Origin: an uncultured Campylobacter sp.
GTDB taxonomy: Bacteria; Campylobacterota; Campylobacteria; Campylobacterales; Campylobacteraceae
Direction: 5' to 3'
Assembly (NCBI RefSeq): GCF_938039245.1
Contig: NZ_CALHVN010000065.1
Coordinates: 1-64,000, forward strand
DNA: 64,000 nt
The position numbers were made by a program, and so were the translations under genes. Within the stretch, counting starts at the first letter, position 1. The number at the start of each line of letters is the position of its first letter. The notes below the pieces were generated by a model. That model did no database searches. It had not been told where the DNA came from and was given only the letters and a program-made list of their open reading frames with translations. Below, piece by piece: positions 17,812 to 25,892 of this stretch.

Positions 17812-19293
17812 ATGGATAGTTTAACTTTGATATTAATTTTACCGCTTCTTGGAGCGATACTGCTATTTTTCTCTCCGAAAAATTACGCTTTTTTGAGTTT
17901 GCTTCACGTAGCAGTTAGCGCAGTTACGTCTTTAGCCTTGCTATTTAACGTAAGCAAAGTTTTAACGGGCGGTACGTTTTACGCGCACGATAAATTTTTG
18001 TTTTTAGACAGCCTTGGCTGCGTATTTTTGATACTTATCGCGGTTACGGGCCTACTAGTAAATTTATACGCGACCCACTATATGAGATGGGAGCTTGAAG
18101 AGGGACATATAAATTTAAGCGCGCTTAAGAAATACTACGCGCTTAGCCACGTGTTTATCTTTACGATGAGCTTAAGCGTCATCTGTAACAACGTCGCGTT
18201 TATGTGGGCTGCGATCGAGGCTACTACGCTTTCATCGGTGTTTCTAGTCGCGATCCTAAAAGATCAAAAATCGACCGAGAGCGGCTATAAATACATAGTC
18301 CTTTGCTCTATCGGCCTAGCGTTCGCGCTTTATGCGACCGTGCTTCTTTACTCTGCGACTTTTGCAGAGATAAAAGACGGCGAGGCTGCGATGCTATGGA
18401 CGGGCATAATGGCAAACGCTAAAAATTTAAGCCCCGACGTCGCTAAGCTAATCTTCGTCTTTGCGCTTATCGGATTTGGCACGAAAGCCGGCCTTGCTCC
18501 TACGCACACCTGGCTTCCCGACGTTCACGCCCAAGGCCCGGCGCCGATTTCGGCTCTGCTTTCTGGCGTTTTGCTAAAGTGCGCGATGTTAGCTTTATTT
18601 AGATACTACGCTATCGCGGCTCAAGCTACGGGTATGGAGTTCGTCCAAAGCGTGATGATAGTTTCCGGTCTTATTACGCTATTTGTGGGCGGAATTTTCT
18701 TAATCAGGCAACACGACGTAAAAAGGATGTTTGCCTACCACTCTATCGTGCATATGGGCGTTATAGCCTTTGCTCTTGGCGTGGGCGGACCTTTCGGGCT
18801 ATTTGCGGCGATTTTCCACTGCCTAGCTCACAGCTTTACCAAGGCTCTCGCGTTTTGCTCAACGGGCAATATCGCTAGAATTTACGGACACAAAGATATG
18901 AGCAAAATGGGCGGTATGATAAAGATAGCTCCCGTAACTACGATGATGTTTGGCGCAGCGGTTTGCTCGCTGGTAGGCGTGCCCGCGTTTGCGATATTCG
19001 TTAGCGAATTTAATGTTTTCGTCGGTGCCGTAAATAGCGGCCAATACTTTAGCGTCGCTTTATTTGCGATAGCTCTTGCGATCATCTTTATCGCGGACTT
19101 CTCGCACTTTAACTTAGCAAGCTTTGGCGAACCTAAAGCCGCGGTCGTTCACAATAAAGAGATGAGTATATTAGAAAATTTACCGCTTATCCTGCTTTGC
19201 GCTTTGATTATAATCTTTGGCGTTTGGCACGTGGATAACTTTTATACGCTGGTTGAAAACGGCGTGAAGATAATAACTGGAGAACTATTATGA
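17812..19293 (+). CDS. hyfF: Hydrogenase-4 membrane subunit F (NuoM/N-like antiporter type)
   Basis: 493 aa. Second antiporter-like subunit, with the ND5-type core motifs MWAAIEATTLSSVFLVAILK (key glutamate), KAGLAPTHTWLPDVHAQGPA and YHSIVHMGVIAFALG. Homologous to HyfF and to MrpD/NuoM. Together with HyfB it makes two antiporter-like units per complex. It overlaps hyfG by four bases (ATGA). Confidence 0.93.
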   Translation: MDSLTLILILPLLGAILLFFSPKNYAFLSLLHVAVSAVTSLALLFNVSKVLTGGTFYAHDKFLFLDSLGCVFLILIAVTGLLVNLYATHYMRWELEEGHINLSALKKYYALSHVFIFTMSLSVICNNVAFMWAAIEATTLSSVFLVAILKDQKSTESGYKYIVLCSIGLAFALYATVLLYSATFAEIKDGEAAMLWTGIMANAKNLSPDVAKLIFVFALIGFGTKAGLAPTHTWLPDVHAQGPAPISALLSGVLLKCAMLALFRYYAIAAQATGMEFVQSVMIVSGLITLFVGGIFLIRQHDVKRMFAYHSIVHMGVIAFALGVGGPFGLFAAIFHCLAHSFTKALAFCSTGNIARIYGHKDMSKMGGMIKIAPVTTMMFGAAVCSLVGVPAFAIFVSEFNVFVGAVNSGQYFSVALFAIALAIIFIADFSHFNLASFGEPKAAVVHNKEMSILENLPLILLCALIIIFGVWHVDNFYTLVENGVKIITGELL

Positions 19294-21026
19294 GAGGCGA
19301 TAAATTCGTTGAAATTTTAAAAACAAAGGTAAAGGTTTTAGAAGTAACCCGCCAAGCCGACGATCAAATCACCGTCCTGGTGGACAGAAACGACCTTCCG
19401 CTTGCGGTCAAGACCCTTTACTACGATATCGGCGGTTTCATCTCCACGATGATACCTAGCGACGAGAGGACTATAAACGGCTGTTTTGCGCTTTACTACG
19501 CTTTGTCTATGGAGGGCGGCAAGATGACGGAAGAGGACGACTTCGCCGCCGAGGATAAGTGCTTTATCACCGTTAAAACACTAATTCCCGGCGTCGATCC
19601 AACTTTTCCGTCCGTTACGCCGCTAGTGCCTGCTTGCGTTTGGTACGAAAGAGAAGCCTACGATATGTTCGGCCTAGTAGCCGAGGGCTTGCCCGATAAG
19701 CGTAGATTGGTGCTAAGCGACGATTGGCCGGACGGCCTTTATCCGCTTAGAAAAGACGCGATGGACTACCGCTACCGCCCAGATCCCGTCGCTCACCAAG
19801 ATGAGCCCGACACCGAGTTTTTATTTCCAAAAGGCGATAGCGTCATCGACGTGCCGCTTGGGCCTTTGCACGTAACTAGCGACGAGCCGGGACACTTTAG
19901 GTTATTTTGCGACGGCGACGAGATCATAGACGCGGACTACCGCCTCTTTTATCAGCACCGCGGTATGGAAAAGCTAGCCGAAAACAGAATGAACTACGAT
20001 CAGATGGGCTATCTTGCGGAGCGCGTCTGCGGAATTTGCGGCTACGCCCACGCGATTGCATGTATAGAAGCGGCCGAAAAAGCTATAAAGCTAGAAATCC
20101 CGCTAAGAGCGCAGGCTATCCGCGTGATTTGTCTTGAGATCGAGCGCCTTCACAGCCATCTTTTAAATATCGGTCTAGCTTGCGAGGTAACGGGCAACTA
20201 TAACGCTTTTATGCATATCTTTAGAGTGCGCGAGTACTCTATGGAGTTAGCCCAGCTAGTAACGGGCGGCCGTAAAACCTACGGCAACGTCATCATGGGC
20301 GGACTTCGCCGCGATATGACCGATAACGAGATAAAAAAGGGCATCGAGATGATAAATAAGCTCGACGTTCAAATTTCTGAAATTTGGGACGCGGTTATGG
20401 ACGATAAGCGCCAAATCGCGCGCTGGAAAGGCGTAGGCGTGCTAGATAAGCAAGTAGCAAGAGACTTTAGCCCCGTGGGGCCTAATATGCGAGGCTCTGG
20501 TCTAAAGCGCGACAACCGCTACGACCACCCTTACGATTTCTTTAAAAATATCGAATTTAAAGTCTACGTAGAGCACGGCGGAGACGTATTTAGCCGCGAA
20601 GTCGTGAGATATAACGAGCTAAAAGAGTCCATACATATCATCAGGCAGTGTTTGGAGCTAATGCCTCAAACGCCGATATCAATCGATCCAAAAACGATGA
20701 TAAAGCCTGAAAATTTCGCCCTCGGACACGTAGAAGCTCCTCGCGGCGAAAACGTCCACTGGATCATGCAAGGCAGCGCGCAAAAGGTTTTCCGCTGGAG
20801 ATGCCGCGCGGCTACTTATAACAACTGGCCTAGCCTTCGCTATCAGTTCCGCGGAAACAACATTTCCGACGCGGCGCTCATCGTTTGCTCGCTAGATCCG
20901 TGCTACTCCTGCACCGACCGCGTTACCGTAGTGGACGTAAATACCAAAAAGAGCAAAATTTTAACCGAAAAAGACCTTAAGAAATTTTGCCAAACGGGCA
21001 AAATTAGCAAAAAGGATTTAAGATGA
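19290..21026 (+). CDS. hyfG: NiFe-hydrogenase large subunit, NuoC-NuoD-like fusion
   Basis: 578 aa. Residues 1-170 correspond to the NuoC-like (30 kDa) domain and the rest to the NiFe catalytic subunit. The active-site ligands are present: CGICGYAH (L1) and DPCYSC (L2), so four Cys hold the NiFe site and no selenocysteine is used. After DPCYSCTDR there is a 34-residue tail beginning VTVVDVN, the kind of extension that maturation proteases of the HycI type remove after the arginine; hycI lies in the same operon. It reduces protons or oxidises hydrogen on the cytoplasmic side. Homologous to HyfG/HycE. Confidence 0.95.
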   Translation: MRGDKFVEILKTKVKVLEVTRQADDQITVLVDRNDLPLAVKTLYYDIGGFISTMIPSDERTINGCFALYYALSMEGGKMTEEDDFAAEDKCFITVKTLIPGVDPTFPSVTPLVPACVWYEREAYDMFGLVAEGLPDKRRLVLSDDWPDGLYPLRKDAMDYRYRPDPVAHQDEPDTEFLFPKGDSVIDVPLGPLHVTSDEPGHFRLFCDGDEIIDADYRLFYQHRGMEKLAENRMNYDQMGYLAERVCGICGYAHAIACIEAAEKAIKLEIPLRAQAIRVICLEIERLHSHLLNIGLACEVTGNYNAFMHIFRVREYSMELAQLVTGGRKTYGNVIMGGLRRDMTDNEIKKGIEMINKLDVQISEIWDAVMDDKRQIARWKGVGVLDKQVARDFSPVGPNMRGSGLKRDNRYDHPYDFFKNIEFKVYVEHGGDVFSREVVRYNELKESIHIIRQCLELMPQTPISIDPKTMIKPENFALGHVEAPRGENVHWIMQGSAQKVFRWRCRAATYNNWPSLRYQFRGNNISDAALIVCSLDPCYSCTDRVTVVDVNTKKSKILTEKDLKKFCQTGKISKKDLR

Positions 21027-21562
21027 TGAAGTTATTTGACGTAACCGAAAAATATGGAAAGGCGACCTACGCCTATCCGTTTGAGCCTTATAAGGTACCC
21101 GAAAATTTCCGCGGGCAGCCGTTTTACACCTACGAGCTTTGTATAGGTTGCGCGGCGTGCGGCGTAGCGTGCCCTAGCAACGCCATAGAGCTAAAGATGA
21201 ACGAAAAGCAAGACAAGCTTGTTTGGCAGTTTGACTGCGGACGATGTATATTTTGCGGACGCTGCGACGAGGTTTGTCCAACCGGCGGCGTGCGCCTAAG
21301 CCAGGGTTTCGAGCTAGCGGTTAAATTTGACAAAAGCGCACTAATACAGCGCGGCGAGCTAGAGATGCAAAAGTGCAAATGCTGCGGCAAGCCGTATACG
21401 CCGGTTCGCCTCATCAACTATACTTTTTCAAAGCTTAGCACGGCAAATTTGCTCCCGGGCAGACTAGAAGAGGCTAAAGACTATCTATATATCTGCCCGG
21501 AGTGCAAAAAAGCCCAAGCCGTAGAGCGCATAACTAAAGACGTAGAGGAGGGGATAAAATGA
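21023..21562 (+). CDS. hyfH: Hydrogenase-4 iron-sulfur subunit H (NuoI-like)
   Basis: 179 aa. Two 4Fe-4S motifs, CIGCAACGVACP and CGRCIFCGRCDEVCP, at about 43-105. A second pair of cysteine doublets (CKCCGKP and CPECKKA) in the C-terminal part could bind zinc or another centre; HycF/HyfH proteins often carry such an extension. It relays electrons from the external donor to HyfI. Overlaps both neighbours by four bases. Confidence 0.93.
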   Translation: MMKLFDVTEKYGKATYAYPFEPYKVPENFRGQPFYTYELCIGCAACGVACPSNAIELKMNEKQDKLVWQFDCGRCIFCGRCDEVCPTGGVRLSQGFELAVKFDKSALIQRGELEMQKCKCCGKPYTPVRLINYTFSKLSTANLLPGRLEEAKDYLYICPECKKAQAVERITKDVEEGIK

Positions 21563-22389
21563 GCCTTTATCAAGTTCCCGAAAATATAAAAACGGCAAAC
21601 GACCTAACCGCAAAGTTAGAACATCTAAAAAATATCAAACGAAGCTTTAGCGTCTACCGCATCGACTGCGGCAGCTGCAACGGCTGCGAGATAGAAATTT
21701 TCGCCGCTATCACGCCGATGTGGGATCCGGAGCGCTTCGGATTTAAGCTAGTAGCAAACCCGCGCCATGCGGACATTTTGCTCTGCACCGGCCCGGTTAC
21801 GCGCCAGATGTATTATCCGCTGCTTCGCGCTTACGAGGCCGCGCCCGATCCAAAGATCGTGGTGGCCTTTGGTGCATGCGGCAGCACGGGCGGTATCTTT
21901 TACGACGCTTATAGCGTTTGGGGCGGCATAGATAAGATTATCCCCGTAGACGTCTATATCCCGGGCTGTCCTCCGCATCCGGCTAGCGTCATATACGGCC
22001 TTGGTATGGCTCTTGGCATCATAGATCAAAAGCTGCAAAAAAGAAGCTTCGAGCAAGACGACTGCAAAGCCCCCGCCGTAAAAGAGTCTATCATAGGCGA
22101 TATACTTTTCGAGCGCGATTTGGAAGCCGAGGCAAAGAGGCTAATGAGTTATATCTTCGGCAGGACGCTGTTTGCTAAATATATGGACGCGGCCAAAACT
22201 TCTCCTGATATCCACGACGTAGCGGCTACTAAAAAAGTAATGCTAGAGGCTATCCATAAAGAAGAAGACCCTAGATACGCCGAGTGTATGGGGCTGCTTT
22301 ACAACGACGTCTATCTAAAATACGCCAAAGCAAAACGCGATACACAAAACGCCATCGACGTTAAAAAAGAAATTTGGGATAAACGATGA
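21559..22389 (+). CDS. hyfI: NiFe-hydrogenase small subunit (NuoB-like)
   Basis: 276 aa. The NuoB-type 4Fe-4S cluster ligands are CGSCNGCE, GACGSTGG and PGCPPHP, so it carries one proximal cluster beside the NiFe site. It is longer than a minimal HycG because of a C-terminal extension of about 120 residues. That extension is mostly charged helix (DLEAEAKRLMSYI and KKVMLEAIHKEEDPRYAECM). Start and stop overlap with hyfH and the next gene. Confidence 0.93.
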   Translation: MSLYQVPENIKTANDLTAKLEHLKNIKRSFSVYRIDCGSCNGCEIEIFAAITPMWDPERFGFKLVANPRHADILLCTGPVTRQMYYPLLRAYEAAPDPKIVVAFGACGSTGGIFYDAYSVWGGIDKIIPVDVYIPGCPPHPASVIYGLGMALGIIDQKLQKRSFEQDDCKAPAVKESIIGDILFERDLEAEAKRLMSYIFGRTLFAKYMDAAKTSPDIHDVAATKKVMLEAIHKEEDPRYAECMGLLYNDVYLKYAKAKRDTQNAIDVKKEIWDKR

Positions 22390-22730
22390 TAAGAGTCTAT
22401 AAACTCGCCCGCCGTCACATGGACGAAAACGAAAAGATGCCAAAAGAGCTAAAAGATATCAAGCTATTTTCCGTCTGCGTCGGACACGGCGTGGGGACGG
22501 TGGACTTTAGCGAAAAAACGCTCGAAATACCCGACGAGGAGTTTGAGCGTATCGTAGCTAGCGGCGGCGAATACGTCAAATTTAAGCTGGGAAATTTAAG
22601 CAAGTATTTTGAAGTGGAGATATTTAGGGAGCATGCGGCAAAGCTCATCCCCGAGCTTTGCGAATGCGAGCTAAAAAAAGAGCTTGAAAATCTGTGCGAG
22701 GGATATCTGGTGCTTAGGAAGGATTTTTGA
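22386..22730 (+). CDS. hyfJ: HycH/HyfJ-family formate hydrogenlyase maturation protein
   Basis: 114 aa, soluble, acidic in the C-terminal half. Position after hyfI and size fit the HycH/HyfJ family, which assists assembly of the large subunit. The segment VGHGVGTVDFSEKTLEIPDE recalls those proteins. Starts with ATGA overlapping the hyfI stop. The family call leans on operon position as well as sequence. Confidence 0.7.
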   Translation: MIRVYKLARRHMDENEKMPKELKDIKLFSVCVGHGVGTVDFSEKTLEIPDEEFERIVASGGEYVKFKLGNLSKYFEVEIFREHAAKLIPELCECELKKELENLCEGYLVLRKDF

Positions 22731-22731
22731 G

Positions 22732-22845
22732 ATGGATTTAAATGTTGCGCAGAAAATTTTAGCCGAGATAGGACATGTAGTCCATCGCAGGCTAAAATTT
22801 TCAAGCTCATTTAAAGGCGCTCAAAAAAGAAAGGAAAAGAGATGA
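22732..22845 (+). CDS. Tiny coupled ORF (37 aa) in the hyf operon
   Basis: ATG one base after the hyfJ stop, and a TGA that overlaps the hycI start as ATGA. The peptide begins MDLNVAQKILAEIGHVVHRR and ends in a basic run (KGAQKRKEKR). The hycI ribosome site (AAAGGAAAAG) lies inside its last codons. Tight coupling on both sides is the same pattern as the proven genes around it, which supports translation. It is also possible that it is only a ribosome pathway linking hyfJ to hycI. No homologue known to me. Confidence 0.45.
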   Translation: MDLNVAQKILAEIGHVVHRRLKFSSSFKGAQKRKEKR

Positions 22846-23285
22846 AAAAGGCTTTACTTTGCATCGGCAATCCCATGCGCGGCGACGACGACGTAGGCAA
22901 CGAAACGGGGCGAATCGTCGAGGCAAATTTGAAAGATTGGCGGGTATTTTACGGACAGGACGTGCCTGAAAACGAGTTTGGCGCGCTTCGCGAATTTGCG
23001 CCTGGTATCATCGTCGTGGTAGACGCGATGAGTGGGTTTAAAGACGGCGCGATCGAGTTTTTTGATCTAAGCAACGAGCGCGACTATATCTACTCGACGC
23101 ACAACTTGCCTACGCCCGTACTTTTAAGCTACCTGCGCAAAATTTGCCCCAAAACGCTGTTTTTAGGCATTAGCGTTTTGCTTGAAAACGTGCTTGATTT
23201 TAAAGAGGGCTTAAGCGAAAATGCGAAAAAAAGCGCGCAAAAAGCCTTTGAACGTATCTTGGAAATAGATAAAAATTTAAATTAG
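22842..23285 (+). CDS. hycI: Hydrogenase maturation endopeptidase, HycI type
   Basis: 147 aa. HybD/HycI fold: N-terminal GNPMRGDDDVG with the nickel-sensing Asp, VVVDA(M) carrying the second acidic ligand and STHNLPTP with the His. It cleaves the C-terminal peptide of the NiFe large subunit after nickel insertion; the matching 34-residue tail is present on HyfG here. Tail-end operon gene, cytoplasmic. Confidence 0.93.
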   Translation: MKKALLCIGNPMRGDDDVGNETGRIVEANLKDWRVFYGQDVPENEFGALREFAPGIIVVVDAMSGFKDGAIEFFDLSNERDYIYSTHNLPTPVLLSYLRKICPKTLFLGISVLLENVLDFKEGLSENAKKSAQKAFERILEIDKNLN

Positions 23286-23294
23286 GAGGAGAAT

Positions 23295-24158
23295 ATGTTA
23301 AATCCTGCAGAAACCGCGCAAGCGGTGTCGAATTCGATGGAGCACAAGGCGCATACTCCGTTAGTGAGCATTATTTTTCTAGCTATCATGGCGGGCGCGG
23401 CGATTGCTATGGGCGATATTTTCTGGGCGCACTCGACCGTGGGCATGGCTGAAAAGCAGTCTATAGGACTGGCAAATTTCATCGGCGGCATCACCTTTAG
23501 TTGCGGACTTATGATGGTCGTTTTTTACGGCGGACATCTATTTACTAGCTCGGTTTTAAGCGGCGTTAGCGCGTATGAAGGCAAACTAAATTTAGGAAAG
23601 ACCTTTAGCTACTGGGCGATCGTTTGGGTTTTTAACTTCGTAGGCGGCGCGCTAATTGCGTATATGTACTACTACTCTGGCTTACCGCTAAAATACGACG
23701 GCTATATCTTGCAACACTTTATACCCTCAGGCATAGGCAAGGTCACCGCGCCGTTTCACGAGCTATTTATCCGCGGAATCTTTTGTAACGTGTTTGTTTG
23801 CATGTCTATTTGGACTGCGACTAGCGAGAGCAACTTAGCGGGCAAATTTTTTGCCATTATGTGGATGATCGGCGCGTTTGTCGCATGCTCTATGGAGCAC
23901 TGCGTGGCAAATATGTTTATCATAACAGAAGCCATCATCGCTAAAGCTCACTACATCGCGGCAAACGGCGGAGATATAGCCGCTGCGGCTACGGCTCTAG
24001 GACACGGCATCACGGCTGAAAAGTTAGAAGTGCTAAACTGGGGAAATTTCATCGGTAAAAACCTAATTCCCGTTACGCTAGGCAATATCTGCGGCGGGCT
24101 TTTCTTTGTGGGACTAGTTGGATTTATGGCGAATAAATTCGACATGAAAAAGAAGTAA
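23295..24158 (+). CDS. focA: Formate/nitrite transporter family channel, probably formate
   Basis: 287 aa, six membrane helices, as in pentameric FNT channels. Family features are IGGITFSCGLMMVVFYGGHLFTSS in the early helices and the central-His region GAFVACSMEHCVANMF. A formate role is inferred from its position nine bases after the hyf/hycI block, as focB follows hyf in E. coli. A GGAGGAGA ribosome site precedes the start. Likely last gene of the operon. Confidence 0.92.
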   Translation: MLNPAETAQAVSNSMEHKAHTPLVSIIFLAIMAGAAIAMGDIFWAHSTVGMAEKQSIGLANFIGGITFSCGLMMVVFYGGHLFTSSVLSGVSAYEGKLNLGKTFSYWAIVWVFNFVGGALIAYMYYYSGLPLKYDGYILQHFIPSGIGKVTAPFHELFIRGIFCNVFVCMSIWTATSESNLAGKFFAIMWMIGAFVACSMEHCVANMFIITEAIIAKAHYIAANGGDIAAAATALGHGITAEKLEVLNWGNFIGKNLIPVTLGNICGGLFFVGLVGFMANKFDMKKK

Positions 24159-24226
24159 TTCCCCATAAATGAACGGATTTTTAACTTCGCGCGAGGCGCT
24201 CGTTACGAGACTTCGCTACGAGGAAG

Positions 24227-24295
24227 CTTTAAAATTTTAAACCCGTTTCGGTTACGGACGACCAGTCCGCGCCCTCACGGGTTAAAATTTTAAAG
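24227..24295. other. Large nested hairpin downstream of focA
   Basis: Left arm 24227-24246 begins CTTTAAAATTTTAA and ends CCCGT. The right arm 24277-24295 is its complement except for one extra A on the left. Inside the 30-base loop is a second stem CGGAC (24255-24259) / GTCCG (24265-24269) with loop GACCA. A simple terminator would not need the inner stem or so wide a loop. Candidates are a processed 3' structure of the hyf-focA mRNA, a small RNA or a protein-binding site. It could still serve as a terminator for either convergent gene. Confidence 0.5.
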
Positions 24296-24459
24296 TTAAA
24301 CTACGCCTATTGCGTCTGGAATACCTATCTCGCATCTTACTAAATTTACAAATTTAACTACATCAAATTTAAAAACAGAATTTAGCGCCTTAAAGATACG
24401 GGTTTAGGCGCGTAAAATTTAAATTTAGTCCGTATAGCTTTGCAGCTTTTCGTAATCCG

Positions 24460-24595
24460 CTATAAAATTTCATGCGGGGTTATGCGCCTGATGATGTCGT
24501 CTCTGATTAGTTCGTTAAACGTGGTGCTTGCGACTCTGCGTTTTTTCGGCCGCTCATCAACCGCGCCGCAGCGTTTTTGCCCGGCTTATTCGTTT
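24460..24595 (-). pseudogene. Possible C-terminal coding remnant
   Basis: 45 open codons on the minus strand, ending at TAG (24460-24462) and closed upstream by TAA. It reads ERPKKRRVASTTFNELIRDD then IIRRITPHEIL. No start codon with ribosome site. The charged, helix-like composition looks real, but a run this short can occur by chance. Family not recognised. Confidence 0.25.
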
Positions 24596-25008
24596 GCCTC
24601 TGGCCTAGTTTAGCTAGGCAAATTCGGCTAAATTTTACTAAACGTACGCGCGAGTCGGTTGCTTATTTTGGCTGTTTAAAACTTAAATTTAAACGTCAAA
24701 TTTTACGCTTACGGCGCGCGAGTTAAAACCTTTAAATTTAAAAGCAAATTTAGTCTAGCTTGGTTTGATAACTAAATGGCGATCTAAATTTAGCTGCCGC
24801 AGCCAAAAACCGCGGTTAAAACGGGCGAATTAGCGCGCAAAATTTGCCGGGTGTCAAGAGTGTGCAGTATTTGCTAGAGCCTTACTGCGTATCTACCGCT
24901 TACAACGCTTTTTGCGGCTTTGCCGGCTTGCTAAGCCTTAGCGTGTACCTGCCCGCAAACTTCGCCTGCGCTAGCCGGTGCGAAATTTAGCGCCTTAAAG
25001 CGACGAAT

Positions 25009-25620
25009 TTAATCCTTAAAAATCTTTAAAAATGAGTAAACGTCGCGCACGCCGTTAATGTGCTTGGCGTACCATATCGCGTGTTTTTCCTGCTCGATGT
25101 CGGTTATGATGCCCGTAAATACGACGTTACATTGCACCACGCTCACTCTCACGCTCGTACCGCTTATTATGCTGTCTTTAAAAAGATTATTTTTTAAATT
25201 TAGCATTATTGCGAGGTTGCCTTCGCATTCGCCGCCGTCTTTGGGGAAGCGTATATACGTGTAGATTTTATTTACGCCGCTTGTATTTTTGGCTAATTCC
25301 ACGAGCTTTTCTTTGTGCTCGGCATCCGGTACGACGCCGATGAGGTAGACGTCGCCGTAAAAGCTCTCCACGTCCACGTTTAGGTTGCTAAGGCCGCTCG
25401 TGCCCAAAATTTTAGTCTGAATTTTAGTTTTTACGATTTTATCTTTGGCTATGGAGTAGATGCCCCGCTCGTCTTGGCTTACTTGATAGGCGTCGTATAC
25501 GTTTATGCCAGTTAGCGGCGTCACGGTGGTGAAGTACTCTAAGCATCCGCCCAAAAAAATAGCGGTAGCCAAAAACGCGAGAGCGCGTAAAATTTGCCGT
25601 AAAAAGAGCCGAAAATCCAT
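25009..25620 (-). CDS. BON-domain lipoprotein
   Basis: 203 aa. A signal peptide with lipobox LGGC (cysteine near residue 26) is followed by two BON domains (about 60-125 and 135-203), with the usual GDVYLIGVVPDAEHKEKLVE pattern and a second weaker copy (VVFTGIITDIEQEKHAIWYA). BON proteins are periplasmic or outer-membrane lipoproteins thought to help envelope stability (OsmY/DolP-like). Minus strand, back to back with selC, single gene. Confidence 0.85.
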   Translation of the reverse strand: MDFRLFLRQILRALAFLATAIFLGGCLEYFTTVTPLTGINVYDAYQVSQDERGIYSIAKDKIVKTKIQTKILGTSGLSNLNVDVESFYGDVYLIGVVPDAEHKEKLVELAKNTSGVNKIYTYIRFPKDGGECEGNLAIMLNLKNNLFKDSIISGTSVRVSVVQCNVVFTGIITDIEQEKHAIWYAKHINGVRDVYSFLKIFKD

Positions 25621-25684
25621 CGCGAGCCTATAAAATTTTGCCTAAATACTATAAAAATCAAACTAAAATTTATATAAATTTGGC

Positions 25685-25690
25685 TATAAT
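25685..25690 (+). promoter_or_regulatory. -10 element for selC
   Basis: TATAAT in TGGCTATAATCGCG, 22 bases before the first base of mature tRNA-Sec. The upstream 40 bases are AT-rich. Confidence 0.6.
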
Positions 25691-25712
25691 CGCGTTCATC
25701 ATCTAAAAATGC

Positions 25713-25807
25713 GGAGGATAAGGCGATCTGGTGGCGTCCGCGGACTTCAAATCCGATGGCGGGGCGGTTGACCGCTTCGCGGGGAGTTCGATTCTCTCAT
25801 CCTCTCG
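25713..25807 (+). tRNA. selC: tRNA-Sec (UCA anticodon)
   Basis: Anticodon loop CTTCAAA with TCA at 25747-25749, on stem CGGA/TCCG. The long variable arm typical of tRNA-Sec pairs over ten positions: GCGGGGCGGT / ACCGCTTCGC, loop TG, with two G-U pairs. The T arm is GGGAG-TTCGATT-CTCTC, and the acceptor GGAGGAT pairs with ATCCTCT (first pair G-U). The 3' end continues GCCG, so the terminal CCA is not fully encoded. It reads UGA as selenocysteine with SelA, SelB and SelD, none of which is in the window. Its place 1.5 kb after hyf-focA suggests a link with a Sec-containing formate dehydrogenase. Confidence 0.93.
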
Positions 25808-25892
25808 CCGAACTTCTACGTTTATTATCTTAAAACAAGCAAAATTCAGCTACAATAAGCCGTTTATGTAAAATTAATTTAAGGTTTTTCTT

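Larger units (their letters stand above)
24159..25008. other. 850-base spacer between focA and the BON lipoprotein gene
   Basis: Contains the structured element at 24227-24295 and a possible coding fragment at 24460-24595 on the minus strand. The rest is AAATTT-rich with no start codon plus ribosome site leading anywhere. The two flanking genes are convergent, so no promoter is needed here for either. Confidence 0.5.

Noticed and set aside
19290..21026. Possible selenocysteine in the NiFe large subunit, given selC nearby
   Set aside because: Both active-site motifs carry ordinary cysteines (CGIC, DPCYSC) and the frame has no internal TGA.
13515..22389. Complex I (nuo) operon
   Set aside because: HyfB/C/F/G/H/I resemble Nuo subunits, but the large subunit keeps both NiFe cysteine pairs, hycI is present, and NuoA/J/L-type genes are missing.
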